A DNA stretch of 64,000 nt from the NCBI RefSeq assembly GCF_001552555.1, contig NZ_BCRK01000004.1, positions 1 to 64,000 of the forward strand, read 5' to 3'. Of the stretch, positions 15,009-23,462 are shown piece after piece. The notes under the pieces were generated by a model. That model was not told where the DNA came from. It was given only the letters and a program-made list of their open reading frames with translations, and made no database searches. Source of the stretch: Nocardiopsis trehalosi NBRC 14201. Its GTDB lineage: Bacteria; Actinomycetota; Actinomycetes; Streptosporangiales; Streptosporangiaceae. Made by a program: the position numbers and the translations under genes. How positions within the stretch are numbered: position 1 is the first letter of the stretch; every line of letters starts with the position of its first letter.

Positions 15009-16115
15009 TCAGGAGGCGGAGCGGGTGCTGCGGCGGTCGGCGACCGCCTTCTCCAGGTCGGCGCGGGACATCTTGGAGCGGCCGGGGACGTCCAGGTCGG
15101 CGGCGAGGCGGGTCAGCTCCTTCTTGGACAGCCCCGCCGTCTCGGCGGCCGGGGCCGTTCCCTGGGCGGGCGCCTTCGTGGCTCGCTCCCCGCCGGCGGT
15201 GCCCCCGCGCCGGCCGCCGCCGGTCGAGCGGCCGCCCCCTCGCCGGCCGCCGCCGGTCCGGCGGCCGGTCTCGCGGCCGTCGGCCGGGCGGTCCTCCGGG
15301 GTGGCGCGGCCCTTGGTGCGGCCGCCCTTGCCGCCCTTGCCGCCCAGGCTGGCGCGGAGGGCCTCGGTGAGTTCCACGACGTTGGTCCGCTGCCGGGGCG
15401 GGCCCTCGTCGCTGTAGCGCAGCCGCCGGCCGTCGTGCTTGGCCTCGATCAGCTCCTCCAGGCGCCGCTGGTAGTCGTCGGAGTAGTCCTCGGGATGCCA
15501 GTCGTCGGCCATGGCCTCGATGAGCTGCCCGGCCAGGTCGAGTTCGCGGTCGGCCAGGTCGGCCTCGGGGATCACCGGCAGGGTCTCCTCGGGGTCGCGC
15601 ACCTCGTCGGCCCACCACAGGGTGCTCAGGGTCAGCACCCCGTTCTGCGGGCCGATCACCGCCAGGTGCTGGCGCTCGCGCATCACCAGCGTCGCCACCC
15701 CCAGCCGGCCGGTGCGCTCCAGGGCGGCGCACAGCAGCTTGTACGGCTTCGCCGACGCCTTGGCCTCGGGCGCCAGGTAGTAGGTGGAGTCGTACCACAG
15801 CGGTTCGACCGACCCGGCGGGCACGAACGCCGAGATCTCCAGGGTGCGCGACCGGCCCGGGGTGATCGACTCCAGCTCCTCCGGCTCCAGCACCACGTAC
15901 TCGTCGTCGTCCTCGACCTTCGCGCCCTTGACGATCTCCGCCGGGTCGACCTCCTTGCCGGTGCGCTCGTTGACCCGGCGGTAGCGGATGCGGTCCGACG
16001 TGCCCCGCTGGAACTGGTGGAACCGCGTCCCGTGCCGCTCGTTCGCCCCGAACAGCCGCACCGGGACGCTCACCAGACCGAACGACAGGGTCCCCTTCCA
16101 CACCGGCGTCGCCAT
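15009..16115 (-). CDS. ku: Ku DNA end-binding protein
   Basis: Protein of 368 aa; GAGGAGGT precedes the ATG. The Ku core occupies about residues 1-255 (starts MATPVWKGTLSFGLVSVPVR). A basic Gly/Arg-rich linker with GGGRR repeats (about 260-315) follows, then a SAP-like C-terminal segment (LSKKELTRLAADLDVPGRS). Homodimeric bacterial Ku threads onto double-strand ends and recruits LigD activities. The gene is divergent from the polymerase-domain gene (92 bp apart), and its stop faces the ligase, so the three form one NHEJ locus. The long basic tail is common in actinomycete Ku proteins and may help DNA binding. Confidence 0.93.
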   Translation of the reverse strand: MATPVWKGTLSFGLVSVPVRLFGANERHGTRFHQFQRGTSDRIRYRRVNERTGKEVDPAEIVKGAKVEDDDEYVVLEPEELESITPGRSRTLEISAFVPAGSVEPLWYDSTYYLAPEAKASAKPYKLLCAALERTGRLGVATLVMRERQHLAVIGPQNGVLTLSTLWWADEVRDPEETLPVIPEADLADRELDLAGQLIEAMADDWHPEDYSDDYQRRLEELIEAKHDGRRLRYSDEGPPRQRTNVVELTEALRASLGGKGGKGGRTKGRATPEDRPADGRETGRRTGGGRRGGGRSTGGGRRGGTAGGERATKAPAQGTAPAAETAGLSKKELTRLAADLDVPGRSKMSRADLEKAVADRRSTRSAS

Positions 16116-16207
16116 GCGCCACCTCCTCGCAGTCGAAGAGGACCATGCCCGTTATCAGGTAAAACGCCCGGACCGCCGGGTAAAGACCGACCCGAGGGAG
16201 AGGCACC

Positions 16208-17131
16208 ATGGCGACGACCGTGACCGAGGAGCGGCTGCGCGCCGGGAACCGCACGGTGCCCGTCCGCCGCCCCGACAAGGAGTTGTTCGGACCCGGCGGC
16301 GTCACCAAGTACGAACTCGCCGCCCACTACGCCCGGGTCGCCCCGGCCATGCTGCGCCACCTGCGCGGCCGCCCGCTCGCCGTGCAGCGGTTCCCCGAGG
16401 GCATCGACGCCGAGGGGCAGGGCTTCTACGTCAAGCGCCGCCCGACCCACGCGCCCGCCTGGGTGCACTCCGTCGTGGTGACGCGCGGCGGCTCCGGCGC
16501 CACCACCGACATGCTCGTCTGCGACGACGCCGCCACCCTGGTCTGGCTCGCCGACCAGGCCGCCATCACCCTGCACCCCTGGCTCAGCAAGGTCCCCGAG
16601 CTGCGCCGCCCGGACCGGATCATCCTCGACCTCGACCCCGCCGGCGACGACTTCGACGCGGCCCGGCGCGCCGCCCGCGACGTGCGCGAGGTCCTCGACG
16701 GCCTCGGCCTGGCGGCGTTCGTCATGACGACCGGCTCGCGCGGGCTGCACGTCGTCTCCCCGATCCGCCCCGAACTCGACACCGACCAGGCCCGCGACCT
16801 CGCCCACGTCGTCGCCGAGATCACCGCCGACCGCCGCCCGGACGACCTCACCACCCACATCCGCAAGAACCGGCGGCGCGGCCGGCTGTTCATCGACTAC
16901 CTGCGCAACAGCTACGCCCAGCTCGCCGTCGCCCCCTACTCGGTGCGCGCGCTGCCCGGCGCCCCGGTCGCCACCCCGCTGTCGTGGGACGAACTGGACG
17001 GCCTGGACTCGGCCCGCGCCTTCACCGTGCGCACCCTGGGCGCGCGCGCCGACGACGACCCCTGGCGGTCGATGGCCCGGCACGCGCGCTCGCCCCGGCG
17101 GGCGGTCGAACGCCTCTCCGCCCGGGGCTGA
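16208..17131 (+). CDS. LigD-type NHEJ polymerase/primase domain protein
   Basis: Protein of 307 aa, a stand-alone LigD polymerase (AEP/PrimPol) domain. The catalytic metal-binding motif is ILDLDPAGDDF. TTGSRGLHVVSPI matches the conserved S/T-G-S-x-G-L-H nucleotide-binding motif, and the RPDKELFGPGGVTKYELA N-terminus is typical. It adds (ribo)nucleotides and fills gaps at ends held by Ku. In many bacteria this domain is fused to ligase and nuclease domains; here ligase and polymerase are separate genes and no phosphoesterase domain is visible in the window. Confidence 0.9.
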   Translation: MATTVTEERLRAGNRTVPVRRPDKELFGPGGVTKYELAAHYARVAPAMLRHLRGRPLAVQRFPEGIDAEGQGFYVKRRPTHAPAWVHSVVVTRGGSGATTDMLVCDDAATLVWLADQAAITLHPWLSKVPELRRPDRIILDLDPAGDDFDAARRAARDVREVLDGLGLAAFVMTTGSRGLHVVSPIRPELDTDQARDLAHVVAEITADRRPDDLTTHIRKNRRRGRLFIDYLRNSYAQLAVAPYSVRALPGAPVATPLSWDELDGLDSARAFTVRTLGARADDDPWRSMARHARSPRRAVERLSARG

Positions 17132-17312
17132 CGGCCCCGGGCGGCCGGTACTCCGTGCGGCGCCCGCCCCGCCGCCGCCCCGTACGGCGACGAAGGCGCC
17201 GAAACGGTAACGAACCGTCCGGTCGCCCGGCTCCGCCGCCTACGCCCGCGCCGGGTCTGAGAACATCGCGTACGGTCACCACGCACCCGTGCACCCCGAG
17301 GAAGGCGGCGGC

Positions 17313-17729
17313 ATGAGTTACGGCACCGGGGGACAGCCTCCCTACGGCACCGGGGGGCAGCCCCCGTACGGCTCCGGCGGATACGGTTCCGGCGGCTGGG
17401 GGCCGCCGCCCGGAGGCCCCGGCGGCTACGGGCCGCCGCCGCCCCCGCCCCCGCCGGGCCCGCCCTACGGGGAACCGCCCGCCAGCATGGGCAGCGCGGT
17501 CGGCGCGCTCATCGCCAACATCTGCATGCTCTGCCTGTGCGGCCTGTTCGCGGTCCCCGGGATCATCCTGGGCATCGTCGGCGCCAGCACCGCGTCCAGC
17601 AACCCGTCCTCGGCGCGCACCTGCACGCTCATCGCGTGGATCCTGTTCGGCGTCTGCGCCGTCATCGGGGTGATCTACGTGCTCGTCTACGGCGGGCTCT
17701 GGTTCAGCACCTACGCGAGCATGTACTAG
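17313..17729 (+). CDS. Small membrane protein with Gly/Pro/Tyr-rich N-terminus (DUF4190-like)
   Basis: Protein of 138 aa. The first about 55 residues are low-complexity Gly/Pro/Tyr with repeated GTGGQPPYG units, followed by two hydrophobic helices (about 65-95 and 108-130) separated by a short polar loop. This is the DUF4190-type layout common in actinobacteria; function unknown. ATG 17313 has GAGGAAGG upstream and is preferred over the in-frame GTG at 17289. An inverted repeat, ACGGT-N5-ACCGT (17204-17218), lies in the upstream gap. Confidence 0.75.
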   Translation: MSYGTGGQPPYGTGGQPPYGSGGYGSGGWGPPPGGPGGYGPPPPPPPPGPPYGEPPASMGSAVGALIANICMLCLCGLFAVPGIILGIVGASTASSNPSSARTCTLIAWILFGVCAVIGVIYVLVYGGLWFSTYASMY

Positions 17730-17752
17730 GACCCGCTCCACCCACGCCTCCC

Positions 17753-17778
17753 GCGCCGCCGCGGGCCCGCGGCGGCGC
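17753..17778. terminator. 26-bp perfect palindrome, probable terminator
   Basis: GCGCCGCCGCGGG and its exact reverse complement abut with no spacer, 23 nt after the stop of the small membrane protein gene. The remaining 180 bp to 17963 hold nothing recognisable. Confidence 0.5.
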
Positions 17779-17962
17779 AGCGGGGTCCACCGGGCCGCGG
17801 TCCGGGCGGGACCGCGCGGCCGGGCCACCGGCGGCAGGGCACACCCCGGGCCCGCCGCCGTCCGAGGCGGAGGGTCGCGCGGGGCGGCGCTGGGCGCCCC
17901 GCGTCGTAGGGATGGTCCCGCGCTCCGTTCTGCCGGGCGGAGCCGCGGGCGGGTACCGCGCC

Positions 17963-18250
17963 TCAGCCCGTCCGGCGGCTCGCCGGGAACGGGCTGTCGC
18001 CGATGGCGATGACCACCGTGCCGTCGCTGTTCCGGCGCGCCGAGATCCGGCGGCCGAGCTGGTTGCCGGCCGCGCGGGCCGCCCGGCGGATCTTGTCCGG
18101 GTGGACGGCGGCGGGGATCTCGACGGACTCGCGGCGGCGCAGCGCACGGATGATCTTCGCCACCAGGGCGGCGTGTTCGGCGTCGGCCTGGCGCTGCTCG
18201 GCTCTCAACGATGCGGCCGAGTCCGGGGGGTGCACATTCTCCTCGGGCAT
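17963..18250 (-). CDS. Small conserved-looking hypothetical protein
   Basis: Protein of 95 aa with a coiled-coil-prone N-terminal half (SLRAEQRQADAEHAALVAK) and a basic C-terminal half (IRRAARAAGNQLGRRISAR). No family was recognised; the basic half could contact nucleic acid. Its -10 element, TAGGCT (18257-18262 on the minus strand), lies 6 nt before the ATG, indicating a leaderless transcript. That supports the chosen start. Confidence 0.6.
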   Translation of the reverse strand: MPEENVHPPDSAASLRAEQRQADAEHAALVAKIIRALRRRESVEIPAAVHPDKIRRAARAAGNQLGRRISARRNSDGTVVIAIGDSPFPASRRTG

Positions 18251-18372
18251 ACTCCGAGCCTAGTGCCGCGCGCCCCGGCCCACCAGTGCGGGTGGCGCCG
18301 CAGCGGAGCGGGGCGGCTGCCGACGGTGGCCGACCGCCCGCCCCGCGGGCCGGGAAGGGCGGCCGGCACGGC

Positions 18373-19527
18373 TCAGCCGGACGCCGGCGCGGCCACCCCG
18401 ACCGCCACGATCCGCCGCAACTGCGCGACGATGGCGGCGCGGTCCGCCTCGAAACCGCCGTCGGTGAGGACGCCGGGATCGTCGTCGTCCAGGTCGAGCA
18501 CCGGGGTGTGCACGTGGCCGGCGCGCACCGGGCGGCCGGTGGCGTCGCGCAGCAGCGTGTTGCGGTAGGCGATCTCGTTCGACAGGTAGTCGCCGCCCCC
18601 GCCCTTGCGCGCCAGCGACCCCGGCGTGGGGCCGTCGGGCCGGACCACGGGGGCGCCGCCGCCGGCGGGGACCTCGGTCACCTCGGTGTTGCCGTGCACG
18701 GGGAACTCCCCGTCGGCGCCGTCGGCGACGGCCCGCCACGGCAGGGACGACACCGTCCACTGCGGCATCGGGTCGGGGACGGGCGCGCCCGGCGCGGGCG
18801 GCACCGGGCCCGGCGCGGTGGCGCCCTCGTTGTCGGCCCGCGCGCCCCGGTGGGCGCCGTTGTACACCTCCAGGTCGAATCCGCCGCCGCCGCCCTGGCT
18901 CACGGTGAACACCGCGTCGGCGGCGACCGCGCCGACCCCCGGCGCGTAGTGCGGCAGCAGGACGCGTTCGACCATGCCCCCGGTGAAGTCGCGCCAGCGC
19001 ACCGGGAACAGCGCGCAGCGGATCACCGCCGTGCGGCCGCCCGCCTCGAACGTGGTGTCGTGCAGGGCCAGGGCGGCGACGCCGGACGGGTTGGACCGGC
19101 GGACGTCGTCGTCCAGCCCGAACGGGTCGAACCCGGTCACGATGACGCGCAGCAGCCGCTCGTCGGGCGGGAACACGAGGTCGTCGTGGCCGCGCGACGC
19201 GTGTTCGAGGCGGGCCGCCAGCGCCGCCCGCCCCGCGTCGTCCAGCGGGAAGTCCGGCCGCCACGCGCGCAGCCGGGCCGCGAGGGTGAGCCGCGCCCAG
19301 TACAGGGGCCGGTCGTCGGCGACCGCCCCCTTCTGCCGGACGGCCTCCGTCCACAGCCGCCGCCCGTGCGAGGTGACGACCTGTTCGGCCGCGCCGAGGT
19401 CGGCGGCGGAGGCGAGGTCGGCGGCGAACAGCGGGGCGGCCGCGGCGAAACCGGAACCGCGCAGGAGGGCCTGCGGCGCCTCCAGGAACGCGCGGTCCTC
19501 CTCGACGGTGGGAGTGGTGGGGTTCAT
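18373..19527 (-). CDS. Pyroglutamyl-peptidase-like (C15) protein with Cys-to-Ser substitution
   Basis: Protein of 384 aa, longer than the about 210-aa C15 enzymes. About 120 N-terminal residues precede the C15-like region, which begins VIVTGFDPFG and continues to SNPSG. The catalytic-Cys motif normally YxCNxxxY reads YLSNEIAY with Ser316, while the His-containing segment GHVHTPVL is kept. Loss of the nucleophilic cysteine argues against normal pyroglutamyl peptidase activity; it may be a serine variant or a binding protein. The start at 19527 has only a weak ribosome-binding site. It is divergent from the ALDH gene. Confidence 0.65.
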   Translation of the reverse strand: MNPTTPTVEEDRAFLEAPQALLRGSGFAAAAPLFAADLASAADLGAAEQVVTSHGRRLWTEAVRQKGAVADDRPLYWARLTLAARLRAWRPDFPLDDAGRAALAARLEHASRGHDDLVFPPDERLLRVIVTGFDPFGLDDDVRRSNPSGVAALALHDTTFEAGGRTAVIRCALFPVRWRDFTGGMVERVLLPHYAPGVGAVAADAVFTVSQGGGGGFDLEVYNGAHRGARADNEGATAPGPVPPAPGAPVPDPMPQWTVSSLPWRAVADGADGEFPVHGNTEVTEVPAGGGAPVVRPDGPTPGSLARKGGGGDYLSNEIAYRNTLLRDATGRPVRAGHVHTPVLDLDDDDPGVLTDGGFEADRAAIVAQLRRIVAVGVAAPASG

Positions 19528-19700
19528 GGGTCCAGTCAGGGTCGGTGTGCTGGGGCGGTGGCCGCAGCGGAGTTTACCGTTCGGCGGGGACGCTTCCCCG
19601 GTTCCGCGGGCGCGGCGGGGGCGCGGTTAGCGGGGCGCGGCACCGGGAACGAGTCTGCTGCCCACCCGCCCGCTCTCAACGGAGAGAGACGAGGACCCGC

Positions 19701-21236
19701 ATGCCCACCCTCCCCGTCCCCGGTACGCTGCGCGACCGCGCCGCCGCCGCCCTGAGCGCCTGCGGCGCCGAGATCCCCGCCGCGGCCGGCGGGCGCCCCG
19801 CCCGCACACCCGTCACCGGCGAGGACCTGTTCGCGGTGCCCGACACCGGCCCCGACGGCGTCGACCGCGCCGTGGCCGCCGCCGACGCCGCCTTCCGCAC
19901 CGCCTGGCGCACCACGCCCGCCCCCCGGCGCGGCGACCTCGTGCGCCGCCTCGGCGACCTCCTGCGCACCCACAAGGCCGACCTCGCCGACCTCGTCACC
20001 ATCGAGGCGGGCAAGATCCGCTCCGAGGCGCTCGGCGAGGTGCAGGAGATGATCGACATCTGCGACTTCGCGGTCGGCCTCTCCCGCCAGCTCTACGGCC
20101 GCACCATGCCCTCGGAGCGGCCCGGCCACCGCCTCATGGAGACCTGGCACCCGCTGGGCGTGGTGGGCGTCATCACCGCGTTCAACTTCCCCGTCGCCGT
20201 GTGGTCGTGGAACACCGCCGTCGCCCTGGTGTGCGGCGACACCGTCGTGTGGAAGCCCTCGGAGGCCGCCCCGCTCACCGCCCTGGCCTGCCACGCCCTG
20301 CTCACGCGGGCGGCCGCCGACACCGGGGCGCCCGCCGACGTGCACCGGCTCGTCCTGGGGGAGCGGGCGGTGGGCGAACGCCTCGCCGACGACCCCCGGG
20401 TGGCCCTGGTCAGCGCCACCGGATCGGTGCGGATGGGCCGCGAGGTCGCGCCACGGGTCGCCGCCCGGTTCGGCCGCTGCCTGCTGGAGCTGGGCGGCAA
20501 CAACGGGGCGGTCGTCACCCCCTCCGCCGACCTCGCCCTGGCCACCCGCGGCACCGTCTTCGGCGCGGCCGGCACCGCCGGGCAGCGGTGCACCACCCAG
20601 CGGCGCCTCATCGTCCACGAGGACGTCGCCGACGACCTGGTGGGCCGGGTGGTCGACGCCTACGGCAGGCTGCACGAGCGCATCGGCGACCCCTTCGACG
20701 ACGCCACCCTGGTCGGTCCGCTGATCAGCGCCCGCGCCCACGACGCCATGCGCGCCGCCCTGGACCGCGCCACCGCCGAGGGCGGCACCGTCCTCACCGG
20801 CGGCGGCCGCCGCCTGGAGAAGGAGGCGCCCGACGCCTTCTACGCCGAACCGGCCGTCGTGCGCATGCCCGCCCAGACCCCCATCGTGCGCGAGGAGACG
20901 TTCGCGCCCGTGCTCTACGTCCTCACCTACCGGACGTTCGAGGAGGCCCTGGAACTGCACAACGGGGTCCCCCAAGGGCTGGCCGGATCGGTCTTCACCC
21001 GCGACCAGCGCGAGGCCGAGCTGTTCCTGTCGGCCGAGGGCGCCGACACCGGCATCGTCAACGTCAACATCGGCACCTCCGGCGCCGAGATCGGCGGCGC
21101 CTTCGGCGGCGAGAAGGACACCGGTGGCGGCCGCGAGTCCGGCACCGACTCCTGGCGCGCCTACATGCGCCAGGCCACCAACACCGTCAACTACTCCGGT
21201 GAACTCCCCCTGGCGCAGGGCGTCACCTTCCTGTGA
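19701..21236 (+). CDS. Aldehyde dehydrogenase, ALDH7 / piperideine-6-carboxylate dehydrogenase type
   Basis: Protein of 511 aa; GAGGAC precedes the ATG. The ALDH landmarks are ELGGNNG (general-base Glu), GTAGQRCTTQRRL (catalytic Cys), VREETFAPVLYVL, and the C-terminal NIGTSGAEIGGAFGGEKDTG, which is characteristic of the ALDH7A1/AmaB/Pcd group oxidising alpha-aminoadipate semialdehyde in lysine degradation. No lysine aminotransferase is adjacent, so the pathway is inferred from subfamily only. Confidence 0.85.
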   Translation: MPTLPVPGTLRDRAAAALSACGAEIPAAAGGRPARTPVTGEDLFAVPDTGPDGVDRAVAAADAAFRTAWRTTPAPRRGDLVRRLGDLLRTHKADLADLVTIEAGKIRSEALGEVQEMIDICDFAVGLSRQLYGRTMPSERPGHRLMETWHPLGVVGVITAFNFPVAVWSWNTAVALVCGDTVVWKPSEAAPLTALACHALLTRAAADTGAPADVHRLVLGERAVGERLADDPRVALVSATGSVRMGREVAPRVAARFGRCLLELGGNNGAVVTPSADLALATRGTVFGAAGTAGQRCTTQRRLIVHEDVADDLVGRVVDAYGRLHERIGDPFDDATLVGPLISARAHDAMRAALDRATAEGGTVLTGGGRRLEKEAPDAFYAEPAVVRMPAQTPIVREETFAPVLYVLTYRTFEEALELHNGVPQGLAGSVFTRDQREAELFLSAEGADTGIVNVNIGTSGAEIGGAFGGEKDTGGGRESGTDSWRAYMRQATNTVNYSGELPLAQGVTFL

Positions 21237-21406
21237 GAACGGGGCGCGCGGGCACCCGCCCGCGCGCCGCCCCCGGCCCGTGGGCCCGGTTCGCGGCGCG
21301 CGGCGCGCATGACCGGGCGCGGCCGGGGCAGCCGCACCCCCGTGCCGCCGCGCCCCACCGCGCCCGGCGGCACCCGAGACGACCGCCGGGCGGAGGGGGA
21401 GCGACC

Positions 21407-21862
21407 ATGCACGTGGCGGAGCACCTGGCCGTGCTGCACCGCGCCGAACTCGGGCTGGGGGCGGCCCTGGTGCGGGCCGGGCGGGCGCACCCGGGCGACC
21501 CCGACCTCGCCCACCTGTGCGCGCGGGCCGCCCGCGAGTGCGACGACCACGTCCGCAGCCTCGACGCCTACGCCCGCCACGCCGACCCGGCGGCGGCCGA
21601 GGAGGTCGAGCACACCGGCCCCGCCCCGTTCGGCGGCCCCCGGACCGGCGGCCTGGGCCTGCTCCGCGACGTGCTGGAGCTGTACCTCATGGCGGCGGAC
21701 TGCGCGATCTGCTGGACCGTCGCCGACCAGGCCGCGCACGCCACCCGCGACGACGGCCTGGCCGCCCTGGTCACCCGCTGCCACGCCGAGACGGCCGGCC
21801 AGGTCGCCCGGCTGCGCGAGCGCGTGCGCGCCGCGGCGGCCCGCGCCCTCGCCGCCCCCTAG
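21407..21862 (+). CDS. Small helical protein, unknown, ahead of the molybdenum hydroxylase operon
   Basis: Protein of 151 aa, His/Ala/Glu-rich and predicted all-helical ([15 protein letters not shown] onward), with repeated H/E/D positions reminiscent of a four-helix bundle, though no ferritin or hemerythrin motif is complete. CGGAGGGGGAG precedes the ATG. It ends 107 nt before the iron-sulfur subunit gene on the same strand. Function unknown; a link to the oxidoreductase is positional only. Confidence 0.65.
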   Translation: MHVAEHLAVLHRAELGLGAALVRAGRAHPGDPDLAHLCARAARECDDHVRSLDAYARHADPAAAEEVEHTGPAPFGGPRTGGLGLLRDVLELYLMAADCAICWTVADQAAHATRDDGLAALVTRCHAETAGQVARLRERVRAAAARALAAP

Positions 21863-21969
21863 ACACCCCCCCGGACACCCGCGTCCCGCGCCCCGCACCG
21901 GGTTTAGCGCGCCGGACGCCGGTCAGTGGAGGCGCGACCACGACTTCGGCACCCGGGGGAGTAACCGCG

Positions 21970-22473
21970 ATGGAGGTCGACATCACGCTGCGGGTGGACG
22001 GCGAGGACCGCCCACTGCGCGTGGACACCCGAACGACGCTGCTGGACGCGCTGCGCGAACGCCTCGGGGTGACCGCGCCGAAGAAGGGGTGCGACCACGG
22101 CCAGTGCGGCTCGTGCACGGTGCTCGTCAACGGCCGCCGCGCCACCAGCTGCCTGACGTTCGCCGTGGCCCACGAGGACGACGAGGTCACCACCGCCGCC
22201 GGGCTCGCCGACGGCGACCGCCTCCACCCCGTGCAGCAGGCGTTCCTCGACCACGACGGCTACCAGTGCGGGTTCTGCACCCCCGGCCAGATCTGCTCGG
22301 CCGTGGGCATGCTCGACGAGCTGAAGAAGGGCTGGCCCAGCCACGCCACCGCCGACCTCACCGGCCCCGTCGACGCCGACGACGACGAGATCCGCGAGCG
22401 CATGAGCGGCAACCTGTGCCGCTGCGGCGCCTACGCCGGCATCGTCGCCGCCATCCGGGAGGCGGCCCGGTGA
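21970..22473 (+). CDS. Molybdenum hydroxylase small subunit, two [2Fe-2S] clusters
   Basis: Protein of 167 aa. Plant-type ferredoxin cysteines are in [18 protein letters not shown] and the following SCLTF. The second helical cluster has CGFCTPGQ and NLCRCG. This is the PaoA/YagT-CoxS-type electron-transfer subunit. There is no Tat signal peptide, unlike E. coli PaoA, so this complex should be cytoplasmic. The stop overlaps the GTG of the next gene. Confidence 0.9.
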   Translation: MEVDITLRVDGEDRPLRVDTRTTLLDALRERLGVTAPKKGCDHGQCGSCTVLVNGRRATSCLTFAVAHEDDEVTTAAGLADGDRLHPVQQAFLDHDGYQCGFCTPGQICSAVGMLDELKKGWPSHATADLTGPVDADDDEIRERMSGNLCRCGAYAGIVAAIREAAR

Positions 22474-23462
22474 AGACCTTCGACTACCGGCGCGCCACCG
22501 ACGTCGGCACGGCCGTCGCCGCCGTCGCCGCCGACCCCGGCGCGGCCTTCCTCGGCGGCGGCACCAACCTCGTCGACCGGATGAAGCTCGGCGTCGCCTC
22601 GCCCGACCTGCTGGTCGACGTCACCCGGCTGCCCCTCGACCGGGTGCAGGAGCTGCCCGGCGGCGGGCTGCGCATCGGCGCCACCGTCCGCAACAGCGAC
22701 CTCGCCGCCGACCCGGTGGTCCGCGCCCACTACCCGGTGCTGTCCCAGGCGCTGCTGTCGGGCGCCTCCGGCCAGCTCCGCAACCTCGCCACCACCGGCG
22801 GCAACCTGCTCCAGCGCACCCGCTGCGTCTACTTCCAGGACCCCGACACCCCCTGCAACAAGCGCGAACCCGGGACCGGCTGCTCCGCCCGCGACGGCTA
22901 CACCCGCTACCACGCCGTCCTCGGCGCCTCCGAGTCCTGCGTGGCCGTCCACCCCTCCGACATGGCGGTGGCGCTGGCCGCGCTCGACGCCGTCGTCGTC
23001 GCCGTCGGCCCCGACGGCGAGCGGTGGATCCCGCTGACCGACCTGCACCGGCTGCCGGGCGACGCGCCCGAGCGGGACACGGTCCTGCGCCACGGCGAGC
23101 TGATCACCGCCGTGGAACTGCCCGAACCCGTCCCCGGCGCCCGCTCCGCCTACCGCAAGGTGCGCGACCGGGCGTCGTTCGCGTTCGCCCTCGTGTCGGT
23201 CGCCGCGGTGCTGCGCGTCGCCGACGGCCGGGTGCGCGACGTGCGGATCGCCCTGGGCGGGGTCGCCCACAAGCCGTGGCGGGCCACCCGCGCCGAGGAG
23301 GCCCTCATCGGCGCCCCCGCCACCGCCGAGGAGTTCGAGCGGGCCGCCGGCATCGAACTCGCGGCCGCCCGCACTCTGCGCGACAACGCGTTCAAGGTGC
23401 CCACCGCCCGCAACACCATCACCGCCGTCCTGCGCGACCTGGCCCGGGGAGGGGACTCGTGA
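22470..23462 (+). CDS. Molybdenum hydroxylase FAD subunit with PaoB-type extra Fe-S cluster motif
   Basis: Protein of 330 aa starting at GTG 22470. FAD-binding segments are [16 protein letters not shown] and [12 protein letters not shown]. The insert [20 protein letters not shown] carries cysteines in the pattern that binds a [4Fe-4S] cluster in E. coli PaoB, which is absent from classical xanthine dehydrogenases. This favours aldehyde oxidoreductase over xanthine oxidation. It overlaps both neighbours by 4 nt. Confidence 0.88.
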   Translation: MKTFDYRRATDVGTAVAAVAADPGAAFLGGGTNLVDRMKLGVASPDLLVDVTRLPLDRVQELPGGGLRIGATVRNSDLAADPVVRAHYPVLSQALLSGASGQLRNLATTGGNLLQRTRCVYFQDPDTPCNKREPGTGCSARDGYTRYHAVLGASESCVAVHPSDMAVALAALDAVVVAVGPDGERWIPLTDLHRLPGDAPERDTVLRHGELITAVELPEPVPGARSAYRKVRDRASFAFALVSVAAVLRVADGRVRDVRIALGGVAHKPWRATRAEEALIGAPATAEEFERAAGIELAAARTLRDNAFKVPTARNTITAVLRDLARGGDS

